From the NCBI RefSeq assembly GCF_000003195.3, contig NC_012877.2, positions 13,562,839 to 13,626,838 of the forward strand: a DNA stretch of 64,000 nt, written 5' to 3'. Of this stretch, positions 1 through 11,700 are shown one piece after another. This DNA comes from Sorghum bicolor. Taxonomy: Eukaryota; Streptophyta; Magnoliopsida; Poales; Poaceae. The first letter of the stretch is position 1; every line of letters begins with the position of its first letter. The notes beneath the pieces were generated by a model. That model was given only the letters and a program-made list of their open reading frames with translations. It searched no databases and was not told the origin of the DNA. The position numbers and the translations under genes were made by a program.

Positions 1-590
1 TATTGGTATTCATGACTTTTCCATTCGAGACCATGTAGGGTTCCCAAACCGCTGCGTGGCTATGAGTTCCATGAAAATTCAAAATTCAGTGGTTCAAACT
101 TTTCCAAATGAAAAGTTGACCATTAGACAAAATGTAGAACTTGATGAGTGTAGCAAACTTTGTATTCATGACTTTTCCATTTGGGACAATCTAGGGTTCG
201 GTCAAAGGGTGTGTTCATCAAGATATATATTTTTATATGATTTTTTATTTGATGAAAATTATACCCAAGTAGCATTCCTAGTAATAAATAACAAAAATAA
301 AAAGTTTTACGTCAATATGATGTGAAAATAAATTTCCAGTTCATTGGATATAGTTTTTGTAAATTTATTGGAATAATATATTTTTGCATTAACAAAATAC
401 TAAACATTTCTTACAAAATCATTGTAAATTATAAAAATACAATAAGATATTTAAGTTTAAAAATTTTCATGTGTACATTAAAACAAATTACAATATATGT
501 CACTATTTAAAAAACATTATGCAAAATATTTAATTTACTATACAATTTATAATATAAACTGTATATATAAAACAATTGAAAAACCCTAAA
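1..590. other. AT-rich non-coding stretch with a partial direct duplication
   Basis: No gene is visible. A 19-base segment at 7-25 recurs at 163-181, and similar sequence continues for about 20 bases after both copies (period 156). The rest is AT-rich. I take it as internal or subterminal non-coding sequence of the CACTA element because it leads without a break into the CACCGG repeat at 604-640. Confidence 0.5.
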
Positions 591-603
591 CTAAAAAAAG
601 GGC

Positions 604-640
604 CTTTAGCACCGGCCCATAGTGGGAACCGGTGCTAAAG
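604..640. repeat. CACTA subterminal inverted repeat, left unit
   Basis: Perfect 12-bp arms (CTTTAGCACCGG at 604-615, CCGGTGCTAAAG at 629-640) around a 13-base loop. It resembles the units at 6182-6286. In CACTA elements such subterminal units are the binding sites of the element's own DNA-binding protein. Confidence 0.7.
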
Positions 641-660
641 GGTCCGCCTCTATTTAAGTC

Positions 661-895
661 ATGGGCGTCCTGGATCTGAGCAGTTCGTCTTCGTCTTCGT
701 CGAGTTCATCGTATCCAGCGCCGCCGCCCGTTCATCTGCCCGCGCGCGACCTCGCCGATCTCCAGCGCCGCCGTCTCCAGCGCCGCCGCGCTCAGCTCCG
801 GCCACCAGCGCCGCCGCCGCGACCACCATCTCCACCAGCGCCGCCATCTACGTCTCGATCTCCACGCCCGGCCCCGCGCGCGTCCACTGCAATGT
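661..895 (+). other. GC-rich leader segment, probable 5' UTR or exon of the CACTA gene
   Basis: A sharply bounded CpG-rich block of about 235 bases in AT-rich surroundings. It is open from an ATG at 661 with a serine run, then proline/arginine-rich triplet repeats. A TATTTAAG-like box lies just upstream (about 651-658). The low-complexity peptide matches no domain I know. I read it as a promoter-proximal leader of the gene at 1821-5881, though a captured host fragment is possible. Confidence 0.35.
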
Positions 896-1820
896 ATAAT
901 CCAAAACCATATATATACATATATATATATAATAAATACTCCACTGCAGTTTATATATATAAAATAAATAAATGTTATGAATTATATGTCAATCACTTTG
1001 CAATTTCAGTGATTTCTATATATTTGTACACAAAAATAATAATTAATGAATGCTAGCTAGTATATATATTAAGTATATATATATACACACTAAAAAATAA
1101 TGCATGATGTTAGTATTTTATTCTAGTAATAGTTTTTAGTACATTAGTATAAGTGTAGTGTTGACCTGTTATAAATTATATTATGCTAGTATATATTTGT
1201 AATATATTAATATTATTCTTGTATTATTTTGTAGTATTATTTTTTTAGTATATTATTTGTAGTATTATTTTTTTAGTATATTATTTGAAGTATATTATTC
1301 TTGTATTATTCTTGTATCATATTTTATTTCTAGTGTGTTGTATATATTATTGTTTGTACTATTATTCTTGTATTATTCTTGTATTATATTTTATTTTGTA
1401 GTGTTTTGTATATATTATTGTTTGTACTATTATTCTAGTATTATTCTTTTAGTATATTATTCTAGTGTATTACTAGGCTTAAGATTCTAGTATTATTTTT
1501 TAGAGCACTCCAACACTTTCATTATTTTTGTAGTATTCTTGTAATATATATTCTTGTAGTATTTTTAGTATATAGTATGTATGTATGTTCTATTTTTTTA
1601 TATATGTATTATTTTTTGTATGTATGTATATTATTTTTTATACATATACACACACATATATATGTAATATTTTTTGTATGTATGTATTATTCTAGTATTG
1701 TTTTTTATTCTAATGTATTACTTGGCTTAAAAGATCCTAGTATTATTTTTAGAGCACTCCAACACTTTCATTTGTAGTAGTATTAGTGTATTTCTTATCT
1801 TATATAGAATATATATATGT
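896..1820. repeat. AT-rich stretch with a duplicated 60-bp segment
   Basis: TA-rich sequence with many TAGTATTAT-like words and no gene. A segment of about 63 bases at 1461-1523 is repeated with changes at 1709-1772; both copies contain TTAGAGCACTCCAACACTTT. It may be a 5' UTR intron of the following gene. Confidence 0.5.
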
Positions 1821-4800
1821 ATGGTTGCAGACATAGAAATGGCTGACCGTCCTCATGATGATCCTGATTATATGGAAGCTGCCATTCAAAATATAATCGA
1901 CGACGGTAGTCAGTACTTCGTTGATTACCACGACATCATGCAAGGCAATCCTACTGAGCAACAAGAGGGCAATGCCCCTGAGCAACAAGAGGGCAATGCC
2001 CCTGAGCAACAACTTGTCGTGCAACAAGAAGAAAATACTGGCGAGGTATGTAAATGTAAACATATATAAATAATGCATCTCTTACATTAGGTTTTAGACT
2101 TATTACTTGGTTATTAATTTAGTATTTTTGTTTCTATATGTACGTGTAGCCTTCTGGATCGACCTCTACGGGGAGAAGCGTACCTCCACGAGGGCCAAAG
2201 AAGCCGTTGGAGGGCCGCTATGTAATCTCTGAGTTTGAGATAGCTACAGGCAGACCACTTGGTGAGCATGCAAATAAATATGTTAATCACTGTGGATATC
2301 TTGTGAGAGATCAAATACCGATCAGTTGTCGTGAATGGAGAGAGAAGCGAGGTGCTCCTGAGATCAGTTTTGTCTCTGATCGTGACAAGGAGTTAGTTTG
2401 GAAAGCCGTCACAGACGTTTTCACCTTCGACACCAACGATGAAGAGTTGAAGGTGCGAATTTATGACTGGACTATGAAGAAGATGGCAGTACTCTTCCAG
2501 AATTGGAAGAAGTCTTTGTACAATAAATATGTCAAGAAAAACGAGACTCCAGATTTCAACCTCAAGCAATATGTAAAGCTGAGGGCCTTCTGGGATGACT
2601 TTGTGCAGTACAAAACATCAGAAGAGGGCGAGGAACGAGCCAATAGAAACAAAGAGAATGCCAGTAAAAAGGCATACCACCATCATATGGGATCAGGTGG
2701 TTATAAGAGTGCTGCTCCCAAGTGGGACCGAATGGAACAGGAGATGCTTGCTAGGGGGGTCACACCCGAGACAATAGCAAAGAATTGGAGCGAGCGCTCC
2801 AAGCATTGGTTCTACGGTCATGGGGGAAGCGTGGACCCAGACACCGGGGCGCTAGTTTGGGGCCAAGAAATCTCTAGAGCAGCAGAGAGACTAGTCCGTG
2901 CACGAGAGGCGGTTCAGTCTGGTGAGTTCAGGCCTAACAGGGAGAAGGATGAACTCACCTATGCGCTTGAAAATCCTGAGCACGGTGGGCGTACGAGAGG
3001 CTATGGGGCAGTTCCGTGGCTGCAATCATTCCAAGCCGATCAAGATACCTACACAAGCCGCCAGAGAAAGAAGGATGAGGAGGCAGAGCGGATCCGCCGC
3101 CTGGAAGCTTTTGTTCTGCAGTCACAAGAGCGCGAGAAAGCTCGTGAAGAATGGATGCAGGCAGAGATTCAAAGGCAAGTGCAAGCAGCACTTAGTCAAA
3201 TGACGAAAGGGCAAGGTACATCACAGCCTGAGGTCAATGTTAGCCCCCCAGGCCAGTTGAAAAGCAGCTGCGCATCCACGGAAGTACCAACCATTCAGGA
3301 TGACACGAAGCTACACTTCCCCGTGGATGATGTCACAGAGGCTTTTACTACCTGTGAGCTGCATGTACCAGATGGGAATGCCACCAAAAAGGTGGCTATC
3401 GCTGTTGTCAACCCTATCGACCGAACGGGCACTCCAAGAATCCATAATCGACCAGTACCTGGTGGATATGCTAGCGTCTCGGTTGATAGGGTTGAGAAAG
3501 GTTGTGGCAATGTGCCACTAGACATAGAAGGGGGAGACGGAGAGAAGACCTTAGGTGAAGCTGAGAAGACATTTATTTGTTGGCGCAAGCGCTTCATAAT
3601 TATTCCTCAGCATAGGTTTGTGTGTGATTTTACTTCTTATATTATTTATTATGTATTGAAATTTAAAAAAAGTTTACTCACAAAACTTGTAATTGTTTTC
3701 TTTGCAGGGACTCCTCCAACCTAAGTCCAGTTCTCTCCCCAGCGCATCATAGTGCTGCGGGCGGTGACAATGCTGGATCTCCTCCAACACCTGCGGCGGC
3801 CACACCGACCCCGCCACCGCCTCCACCACGGTCTCCACCTCCTCCACCGAGGTCTCCAACTCCTCCACCGCGTTCTCCAACTCCTCCACCGCGTTCTCCA
3901 ACGCCAAAAAGATCGGCCCCACCCCCTCCACCGCCTGCACCGCCCTCTCCAAAGAGTGCACGGTCGGTCCCCTCGCCTCCAAAGCGAGGTAGTAAGAAGC
4001 GGTCCGTCCAAGAAGGACCGAAGTCATCGGTCCCACCTCCAAAGAAGGCTGCCTCAGCAAATAGAGCTAAGACGCCAGAAAAATTACCTTACGAAAAGAG
4101 TGAAGAGGAGGTAATTGCTACATCTAAAGCTGAGGTCCAACAATTTTTTGATAAAATAAAGGAGAAAAGGAAAAAACGGCTTAACCCAGAAAAGCCGTAC
4201 TTTTATGTGAAGCCATCGGAACTGAGGCAGAAGGTGGCGGACCATCAAAAGAAGCAACGCGAAGCTCAGAAAAAGCCAGCACTTTCGGACTATGAGCGGT
4301 CTCTGGTCAAGTCTTCACAGCCTACTAAGAAGAGAGTAGGAAAGGGGGTCCCACAGCTCGGAGAAGTATCAAAACCGGTGCCCCCTTTGATTGTGCCAAA
4401 TCAATACGGCTCAAATGAAGACTTGATACCAAAGAAATCCTTAGCGTTGTCTGAGCTAGACTCGCTTGAGAGTTACTTTGGACAGAGCGGTTCAAATATA
4501 GAAGAAATTACCGCCATTCTTGGATGTCATACATTTGAAAAAGCCGAGGTAGTTGATCAATGGAGGGCAAGATATGAACCGGGCAGGAGTCTATTCAACC
4601 CTAAGCGTTTACATGAGCTCGGCACACAAATGTTTGCAATAAACAAATGGTGCATTGAGGCGTCTAAAAGGGGAGAGAATTGGATTTCTGTTCGTATTAG
4701 ACAACATCACTACTTCCGTGGAGATGACCTCATATACGTGCAGTTCGAAGAATTGCACCAATTATGCCACCTCGACGCTCTTGACAAATCTCTTGTCAGC

Positions 4801-5881
4801 TGCTTTTGTCTGTAAGTATTTTTCCTTTTTATTATACTTCTAACTTCTTTAATTACATGTATATAATCCTTACACACTTAGGATTTGTATGTATATATGC
4901 AGGCACCAAATGAGAGAGCTCAGAATGAGAAATGACAATAGTATTGGGTTCGTTGACCCTTATATTGTTTTCAAGGCTCCGCAGGCAGTGTGGACAGCAG
5001 ATTATGAGACAGAAATCTGCACCAATCTTATGAGGTTCTTTGTAAACCAAAAAGAAAAACAAAAAATACTCTTCCCCTTCAACTTCGAGTGAGTTATATA
5101 GTTATTAAGTGCATGCATATTTTATTTTACATTATAGGACTGACCCTATATATGTGTGTGTAAACAGCTTTCACTGGATACTCATGGTCATTGAAATTCC
5201 CAAGAACCGATTGATAATCTTTGACTCAATGAGAAAACCACAAGAAAATTATCAACAAATGGTAAACATTATTCAAAGGTACGTAATGTCGATCTCAGCT
5301 ACAAAAATATCATAATATGACTCTGTAATTATTAGTTCACGATCCACAATGGCTGTGTATAGGGTTTGGGAAAGATTCATTGACCGTGAACATCTCAGTG
5401 GATGTAAAGCGCCGCTTAACATAATACATCCACAAGTAAGTTCTACTAGCTAACAAACTTTCGCTAACTTTTAGCCTTCTTATTGTCGTGGTTATGAATA
5501 TTTTTATATATATATACATCGTACAGTGGTGTTTAAGACAAGAAGGAGGGAACAATCTATGTGCATATTACGTGTGCAAATTCATGATGGCACAAGTCAA
5601 TCAAACACCCACAGAGACGCTCAGAGTACGTTACATGTCTCTTTTCATTATCTCCTGAATTATATTGAATAACTTAGATAACTAATACCTTTTTTATTTA
5701 TTTCAAATTAAAGACGGAATGGCTGAGGGAAAAGGTCCTACAACAAGACCGAATCAAAGCTATCCAAGAGACGATAGCAGGATTTCTCCGCGACCAAGTG
5801 ATCAATCCAAACGGCGAGTTTCACTTCAACGGCAACGAAACTCTTATACCAAACAACGATGATCATTTGTATCGTTTGTAG
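1821..5881 (+). CDS. CACTA-encoded plant transposase-domain / Ulp1 (C48) protease fusion, eight exons
   Basis: Gene model read from ORFs and GT-AG junctions: exons 1821-2045, 2150-3615, 3708-4811, 4903-5088, 5138-5278, 5363-5435, 5527-5625 and 5714-5881. The sum is 3462 nt, 1153 residues plus stop, with no break seen. Exon 1 is acidic with a short repeated PEQQEGNA motif. Exon 2 holds the plant transposase-like domain found beside CACTA TNP genes (GRYVISEFEIATGRP start; YGHGGSVDP and WGQEI landmarks) and then a charged helix. Exon 3 opens with a (P)nRSPTP proline-rich linker. Exons 5-7 carry the Ulp1/C48 papain-like core: His in FHWILMVIEI, Asp in IIFDSMR and Cys in GGNNLCAYYVC. The role is inferred: a DNA-binding or accessory transposition protein with a deSUMOylase-like domain. 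The start at 1821 is the first ATG of the open exon; 1839 is an alternative. Confidence 0.75.
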
Positions 5882-6181
5882 ACATTGGGAGAACAAACTC
5901 TATGTATATATGTGTTACGAATTTTGTACATATAAAACTATATATATATAAAGCTTTTTACATATCTATTTAATTTTTGATGTGGTCTATTCATTTTATT
6001 ATAGGCAAAGCTTAACTATTAAGCTTAGCCTATAATTTTCATTTATATATGCTTAATATGCGTGTAATATAAATATATTATTGTATCAGCAAAACATGTA
6101 TTGAAAAACCTATTATTATATATTATATATAAACAATAAACAGAACCGAAGAAGTGAACTAAAAAAAAAAAGAAAAAGAAA
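5882..6181. other. 3' flank of the CACTA gene
   Basis: AT-rich, no coding content seen. It probably holds the 3' UTR of the transposase/Ulp1 gene, but no single poly(A) signal stands out. It leads directly into the subterminal hairpins. Confidence 0.4.
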
Positions 6182-6286
6182 CCCTTTAACACCGGTTGGT
6201 AACACCACCCGGTGTTAAAGGGTCTTGCAACGTGGCAGCCCTGGCAGGACCCTTTAACACCGGTTGGTGTTACCAACCGGTGTTAA
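6182..6286. repeat. CACTA subterminal inverted repeats, right cluster
   Basis: Two hairpins: 14-bp arms at 6182-6195 and 6209-6222 (CCCTTTAACACCGG and complement), then 15-bp arms at 6254-6268 and 6272-6286 (TTAACACCGGTTGGT and complement, 3-base loop). Degenerate related units continue to about 6415. They are the same class as 604-640 and mark the element's right subterminal region. Confidence 0.8.
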
Positions 6287-6420
6287 GGGGGGGCCTTCAG
6301 CCTCGGTTGGCCGAACCGGGACTAAATAGTGGGCCTTTAGTCCCGGAAGGGCAGCACCGGCTCGGGAACCGGGGCAACAGGCCCTTCCCGACCGGTGCTA
6401 ATGCCCGATCATGCAGCAGT

Positions 6421-6651
6421 GGTAAGAAGGTGAAAAACTGGTTCACCTTTAATGAGCCGGAGACATTTTGTTCTGTTTCCTATGGAACTGGAGTCCTTGC
6501 CCCTGGGCGGTGCTCACCAGGAGTAAGTTGTGCCGTTCCAACTGGAAACTCACTCACCGAGCCATACATTGTTGCCCACAACCTTCTCCGAGCTCATGCT
6601 GAGACTGTTGATCTTTACAACAAGTATCACAAGGTACAAACAAATTAAAGA

Positions 6652-6684
<33 letters not shown>

Positions 6685-7590
6685 TCTTCTAAATTAGTAG
6701 GAAGGTAGAGATACAAATATCAATATATATACTCCAGTATTGAGTATTGACAAATCAATTGCAGGGTGCGGACGGCCGTATAGGGCTTGCTTTAAATGTA
6801 TTTGGTCGTGTGCCATACACAAATACGTTTCTCGATCAACAGGCCCAAGAAATGTCCATGGACAAATGCCTAGGATGGTTCTTGGAGCCAGTGCTTCGTG
6901 GTGACTACCCCTTCTCCATGAGAGTGTCGGCGAGGGATCGGCTGCCCTACTTCAAAGAAAAAGAGCAAGAGAAGCTAGTTGGTTCTTACGATATGATCGG
7001 GATAAACTACTACACCTCAACGTTCTCCAAGCACAACGACATCTCAGCAAACTACTCGCCAGTGCTCAACACTGACGATGCCTATGCCAGTCAAAAAAGT
7101 AAGAAATTATAGTTAAGGACCGATATCTAGTGCTTCACAGTTCCAATAATTAAAGAAATTTGTCGTCCTCATACTAATCCTGCACTTCTATTGTTCTGTT
7201 CAACCAGCCCAAGGGCCTGACGGGAATGCTATTGGTCCTCCTGTACGTACATATCTTCCTAACATTTATATTGTTTTTTTACAATATTTATACTGAACGT
7301 GATAATGTGAAAAATTCGTCCAAAAATATAATCACAGAATGCTCATGGTTAACCTTTTATACGTAAAAAAAGGGAAGTTGCAAAAGTTTTGTGTTATAGC
7401 TATATAAAGCGGAACAAATCTGGTTTTTTCCTTTTAATATTCATATTGGTAATAATTTGTCACAATCTTAATTACTTCAATTTGCAGACTGGAAATGCGT
7501 GGATCAATATGTACCCTAAAGGCCTACATGATATCCTTATGACCATGAAGAACAAGTATGGAAACCCACCCATATACATCACTGAGAACG
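6421..7590 (+). CDS. Beta-glucosidase (GH1), dhurrinase-like: four consecutive exons, 5' part cut by CACTA
   Basis: Glycoside hydrolase family 1. Exons: about 6421-6633, 6765-7098, 7208-7242 and 7488-7590, all with GT-AG junctions and consistent phase. The acid/base glutamate lies in TFNEP (6445-6459). The nucleophile glutamate is codon 7584-7586 of the ITENG motif, whose last codon is split across the next intron. These retaining enzymes release glucose and an aglycone; the sequence between the motifs resembles sorghum dhurrinase, which acts on the cyanogenic glucoside dhurrin. The substrate is inferred. The first intron carries a (TC)n(CA)n microsatellite at about 6653-6681. The exon begins right at the CACTA terminus, so the upstream half lies beyond the element, outside the window. 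The allele is probably disrupted unless the transposon is spliced out or excised. Confidence 0.85.
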
Positions 7591-7863
7591 GTAAGTAGTA
7601 GGGTGCTATATATACTTTTGCATTTTGTTACAATTTCAATCATATATAGGTACTACTAACTTTAGCTAACTAACTAACAAGTATATCTTTTTCATTCATC
7701 TCATGGATCTTTTGTAAATAAAGGGTTTTAATACTTTTTAATGAAGCAAAACTTTGAAATGTTCCCAAAGGGTTTTTGCAAGAATATTGGCTCTGTTTTG
7801 TTTTTGAAAGATGAGCATAGTTCCTATATAGGCGAACTTAAACATTGCTAGATGAGGGTTTTA
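7591..7863. other. Beta-glucosidase intron, left part
   Basis: Starts with donor GTAAGT after the split glycine codon of ITENG. Plain AT-rich intron sequence up to the TTA target site of the MITE. The whole intron runs 7591-21373. Confidence 0.8.
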
Positions 7864-8028
7864 GGCCTTGTTTAGTTTACCGTAAAAACCAAAATGTTTT
7901 CAAGATTCCCCGTCGCATCGAATCTTGCTTCACATATATGAAGCATTAAATATAGACGAAAATAAAAACTAATTACACAATTTGTCTGTAAATCACGAGA
8001 CGAATCTTTTGACCCTAGTTAGTCTATG
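7864..8028. mobile_element. Tourist-like MITE, left fragment, split by the LTR retrotransposon
   Basis: Begins GGCCTTGTTTAG straight after TTA (7861-7863). The matching inverted end CTAAACAAGGCC and a second TTA (20460-20462) lie 12.6 kb away. Joining 7864-8028 with 20383-20459 gives a 242-bp element with 12-bp terminal inverted repeats and a 3-bp TTA target duplication, as in PIF/Harbinger-derived Tourist MITEs. The retroelement target duplication CTATG lies inside it. Confidence 0.85.
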
Positions 8029-8713
8029 TGTTGACACCATTTTTGGGCACGTGTCCAGGATGGCAGGATAGAGTGGCAGTACGATGCGGGTTGCTGATGA
8101 GGATGGTTGCCGATGAAGGAGAGGTTGAATGTGACTAAGTCCACAGGCAGTAATATGGTGCCGATGACTGGGTAAAAAGGTCTGCCGATGACTATGGCAA
8201 GGGGATTGCCGATGACGCGAAGGAGGAGTCCGGAAGCTGCCAGTTGTCATCTGGAGGAGTTTCGGTTTGTCACGAAGGATAGTTTTATTATTTCCTTAGT
8301 TATTTGCATCGTTTTGTATACGGATTCCGCGTAATTTGGAATTCGAATTCTAATCGTGTCTGGTCGTAGCTCTTTGAGCAGGGTATAAATATAAACCCTA
8401 GGACCTTGTAATAAGAGAATCAAGAAATCAATCAAACACACGTTTTACTCATATTCCAGCATCTACTTTTTCGACGACTTCGTCATACTTTTTTTTTCTT
8501 ACGAGTTCTTAGGAATTCGTCGACTTAAGCTCGGCGTGTTCTCGAGTTCCCCGTGAGTACCTCTTAGCCGTGACATCCGGGCGCATCGCTGTTGTCAGGA
8601 CTAAAGTATTCGAGTTATCACCTTTCCGATAGCAAGGTCAAATCGGCTGGCACGCCTTAACGTTTGAATCGGGTATTAGCCCTTTGTGTTTGCAGATCAG
8701 TTTTGCATCAACA
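8029..8713 (+). repeat. 5' LTR of Tat copy 1
   Basis: TGTTGACACC...GCATCAACA, 685 bp. It has a canonical TATAAATA at 8384-8391, the likely core promoter for genomic RNA, and AATAAGAG-like sequence about 40 bases further on. Confidence 0.95.
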
Positions 8714-8720
8714 CATCTTT

Positions 8721-8738
8721 TGGCACGCCCGGTGGGAC
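8721..8738 (+). other. Primer binding site of Tat copy 1
   Basis: TGGCACGCCCGGTGGGAC lies 7 bases after the 5' LTR and opens with the TGG expected opposite a tRNA CCA end. The same sequence is in copy 2 (51264-51281). I cannot assign the tRNA. Confidence 0.75.
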
Positions 8739-8759
8739 CGATTCAAGATCAAGATCAAC

Positions 8760-11700
8760 ATGTCGATCTCTGACCTCAATCAAGAGAACGTCATCCTCGT
8801 GACGGAAGCCAACCTCAAGGATGAGCAAAAGCAAGCTATTGCCCAAGCCATGGAAGAGTTCAAGCAGCAATGCCTGAGGTCTTTCAGCATAAACAGGAGC
8901 GGCGAAGTGGTCCAGAAAGATGCACTGCCGGCACCACGGCAGGTCACCTTTGACGCCAATCCTGGCAAGCTTCAAGATATGGTTGACAATGCCATCAATC
9001 GAGCGTTGATTAACCAAGCTGGTGTACTGTCTAATACGGTTTTCAACGCCGTGGCAAGAACTTTCAAGGAAGGACAAATTCCGCCAGATTATGTGGGGTC
9101 CTCCCATCATCAGCCAACGGCACCAGAGGTCACGGCTCCATCGGCTGCCTTGACGAATGCAAGTGCACAGTCTGCCGTCCCTCCAAGTACATTGGGGACT
9201 ACTGGTGCACTATCTATGCCGATGGCAACCAACCCACAAATTTCAGTTGGGCAGCATAAACTGACAACAGATATGTTGGCATCGGCAATGTCAGGGTTAA
9301 CTCTTCCTCCCAACTGGTGGGGTTATGGTATGCCTCCAGAGTTGACGCCGGGAACATCACAGATAACTGACATGAGGGGCAAAACTCCTATGACATCGGC
9401 ACCTTCCAATGTGCCAGTGAACCAGAGTCCTCGGTATACCACAATTACTACTGCAAGGCCTCACACTGGAAATCCTCAAGATTCAATGTTCCAGATGCCC
9501 AACGCATCGGCAGAGTCAATGCTGATGCAACAGAGGCCTATGGCCCAGTCGGGGTATGTCAATTCGACGACGGTACCCAATTACCAATCATCGGCAGCAC
9601 CTATGCCGATGAACGCTAATAATGGATGGCTTGGACAGCAAGCCTTTCCACAATCGCCCCAGCAGGGTTATCAGACTACAGGGTTCCAGCAAGGGCAGGT
9701 CTATCCCGGGTTCCAAGGTCAGGGGATTCACAACCAGCCAATAAATTTTGGACAGCAACTCGGAGGACAGCCAATCGGTGGACAGCAGTTTGGTAGTCCG
9801 CAGATTGGAGGACAGGTGACCAATACAATGTTCCATGCAGGTCACGTCCCGAACAGACACGTGGAGGTTCGCCACCAAGTGCCAGATCCGCAGCCGCCTC
9901 ATCGGCAAGATGCCGATGCGTATTGGGCCGATAAGATTGCTGAAGTAATGACGGAACAATTTGGGATAAAACCCAAAGTCAACACTTATTCTTATCGGAC
10001 ACCGTATCCTCCAGCGTATGATTTGATCCCGCTTCCACATCGGTACAAGGTACCGGATTTTACAAAGTTTTCCGGACAGGACGACACGTCAACCATGGAG
10101 CATGTCAACAGGTTCATTATTCAATGTGGAGAGGCTGGTAACAGGGACGAATTGAGGGTTCGTCTATTTTCATCATCATTGTCCGGATCGGCCTTTACTT
10201 GGTTCATATCATTACCTCCCAACTCAGTAATTACTTGGGCCGATCTAGAGAAGCAATTCCACAGATACTTCTTCTCGGGGGTCCATGAGAAGAAGATCAC
10301 CGACTTGGTCAAGTTGAGGCAACGTAATGATGAGTCGGTTGAGGGATTTGTGCAGAGGATACGAGAGGTCAAGAATAAATGCTATAGCCTGGTTCTGGAT
10401 GATCGGCAGCTAGCCGATTTGGCTTTCCAGGGTTTGTTGCCACATATCAGGGATAAGTATGCCTCTCAGGAGTTCGAAAGTTTAAGTCATTTGGTGCAGA
10501 GGATATCTGATCAAGACATCAAGCCTTTCGAGCCTAAGAGGGCATGGAATAAGAAAGTGTCATTTGTTGACGAAGCAACAAGCTCAGATTCCGACGAGGA
10601 ACCAGTAATCGGTTTGGCAGAGTGGGTAAAAAACAAGAAGCCGATGTCTTGTCCTTTTGGGCAGAAGGAACCAGAGAAGTTTGCCTTTGACACCGCCAAG
10701 GCCGATAGGATATTTGACTTTCTACTTCAGGAAGGTCAAATCAAACTGTCACCTAACCACGTGATCCCGTCGGCAGAAGAGTTGAAGAGGATGAGGTATT
10801 GCAAGTGGCATAATGCAACTTCACACGACACCAACGAGTGCAAAGTATTCAGACAGCAGCTGCAATCGGCTATAGAGTCAGGGAGAATCAAGTTTGACAG
10901 TTCTAAAGCCCAGAAGCCGATGAAGATAGACCAACATCCTTTCCCGACAAACATGTTGGACGCTAAGGGGAAGGCTAAGGTCTTAACGTCGGAAACAGCT
11001 GAGAAGAGTGCATCGGTAGATCCTCAGCATCAAGTTACTACTGCCGATGCAAGAAGTAAGGGCTTGGTCCAGGAAGGAACTAGCTCAGGAAGACTTCCTC
11101 GATCTGGCATCGTCATAACTCATAGGAGGCCTCGAGAAAAATGGCAACAACGGGAAGATCGGTATCGACGCCAGCAGGAAGATTATCAACGGGAAGAAGA
11201 AAGACGCCGACAGGAGTGGAATCGGCACAGGGATCATTGGAATTGCCCATTCTTCATCCACTGTTGGGAGGAAAATATCAAGCTTCCTACTGTCAGAGAC
11301 TGCCCTGAATGCAACGGTTATGATCGTTACGATAGGAACGATCGGCGTTATTATGATGATGAACGGCGAACTAATGGGCCGATCAGAGGAAGGGTGTCAG
11401 TTTATGACCGGCTGGGGGGCAGATTCAGTGGGTACAACAGACTTAGTGACCGTGTCCAGTATTTTCCCAGGAACCAAGAGGAGCTCGAAGGAATGGCTGA
11501 TGCGCGGGTTCCCGATGAATTCATATTTTGCAGGGATGCTAACACGCATCGCATGGAGTCAAGGGAGAACCGACGCCCGACGGCAAGGCAAAGGCCACTT
11601 CCTCCATGGTGCCCTCAAGGATTAACCAAGACACAGAAAAGGAGATTGCAACGAGAAAGGCAAGAGGAGCTAAACAAGGGAGAGAACTCTGGAAGTCGGC

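Larger units (their letters stand above)
1..6420 (+). mobile_element. CACTA (En/Spm) DNA transposon, 3' part, left end outside window
   Basis: The right end is placed at the terminal CAGCAGTG (6413-6420), which would pair with a CACTG-type left terminus. Just inside it are the inverted-repeat units built on CACCGGT that are typical of grass CACTA subterminal regions, and a related unit lies at 604-640. The body holds a transposase-plus-Ulp1 gene of the kind found in plant CACTA elements. Beta-glucosidase coding sequence begins directly after the right end, so the element sits in a host exon. The TNP2/TNPD-type transposase that CACTA elements need is not in the window; it may lie upstream or be missing. 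The left end and the 3-bp target duplication cannot be checked here. Confidence 0.75.

Noticed and set aside
661..1056. Serine-rich 131-codon frame as a separate gene
   Set aside because: Triplet-repeat low complexity, running into AT-rich non-coding DNA; described as a probable leader only.
3721..4060. Minus-strand frames of Trp/Arg/Glu repeats opposite the proline-rich exon
   Set aside because: Shadow of the (P)nRSPTP coding repeats of the CACTA gene.
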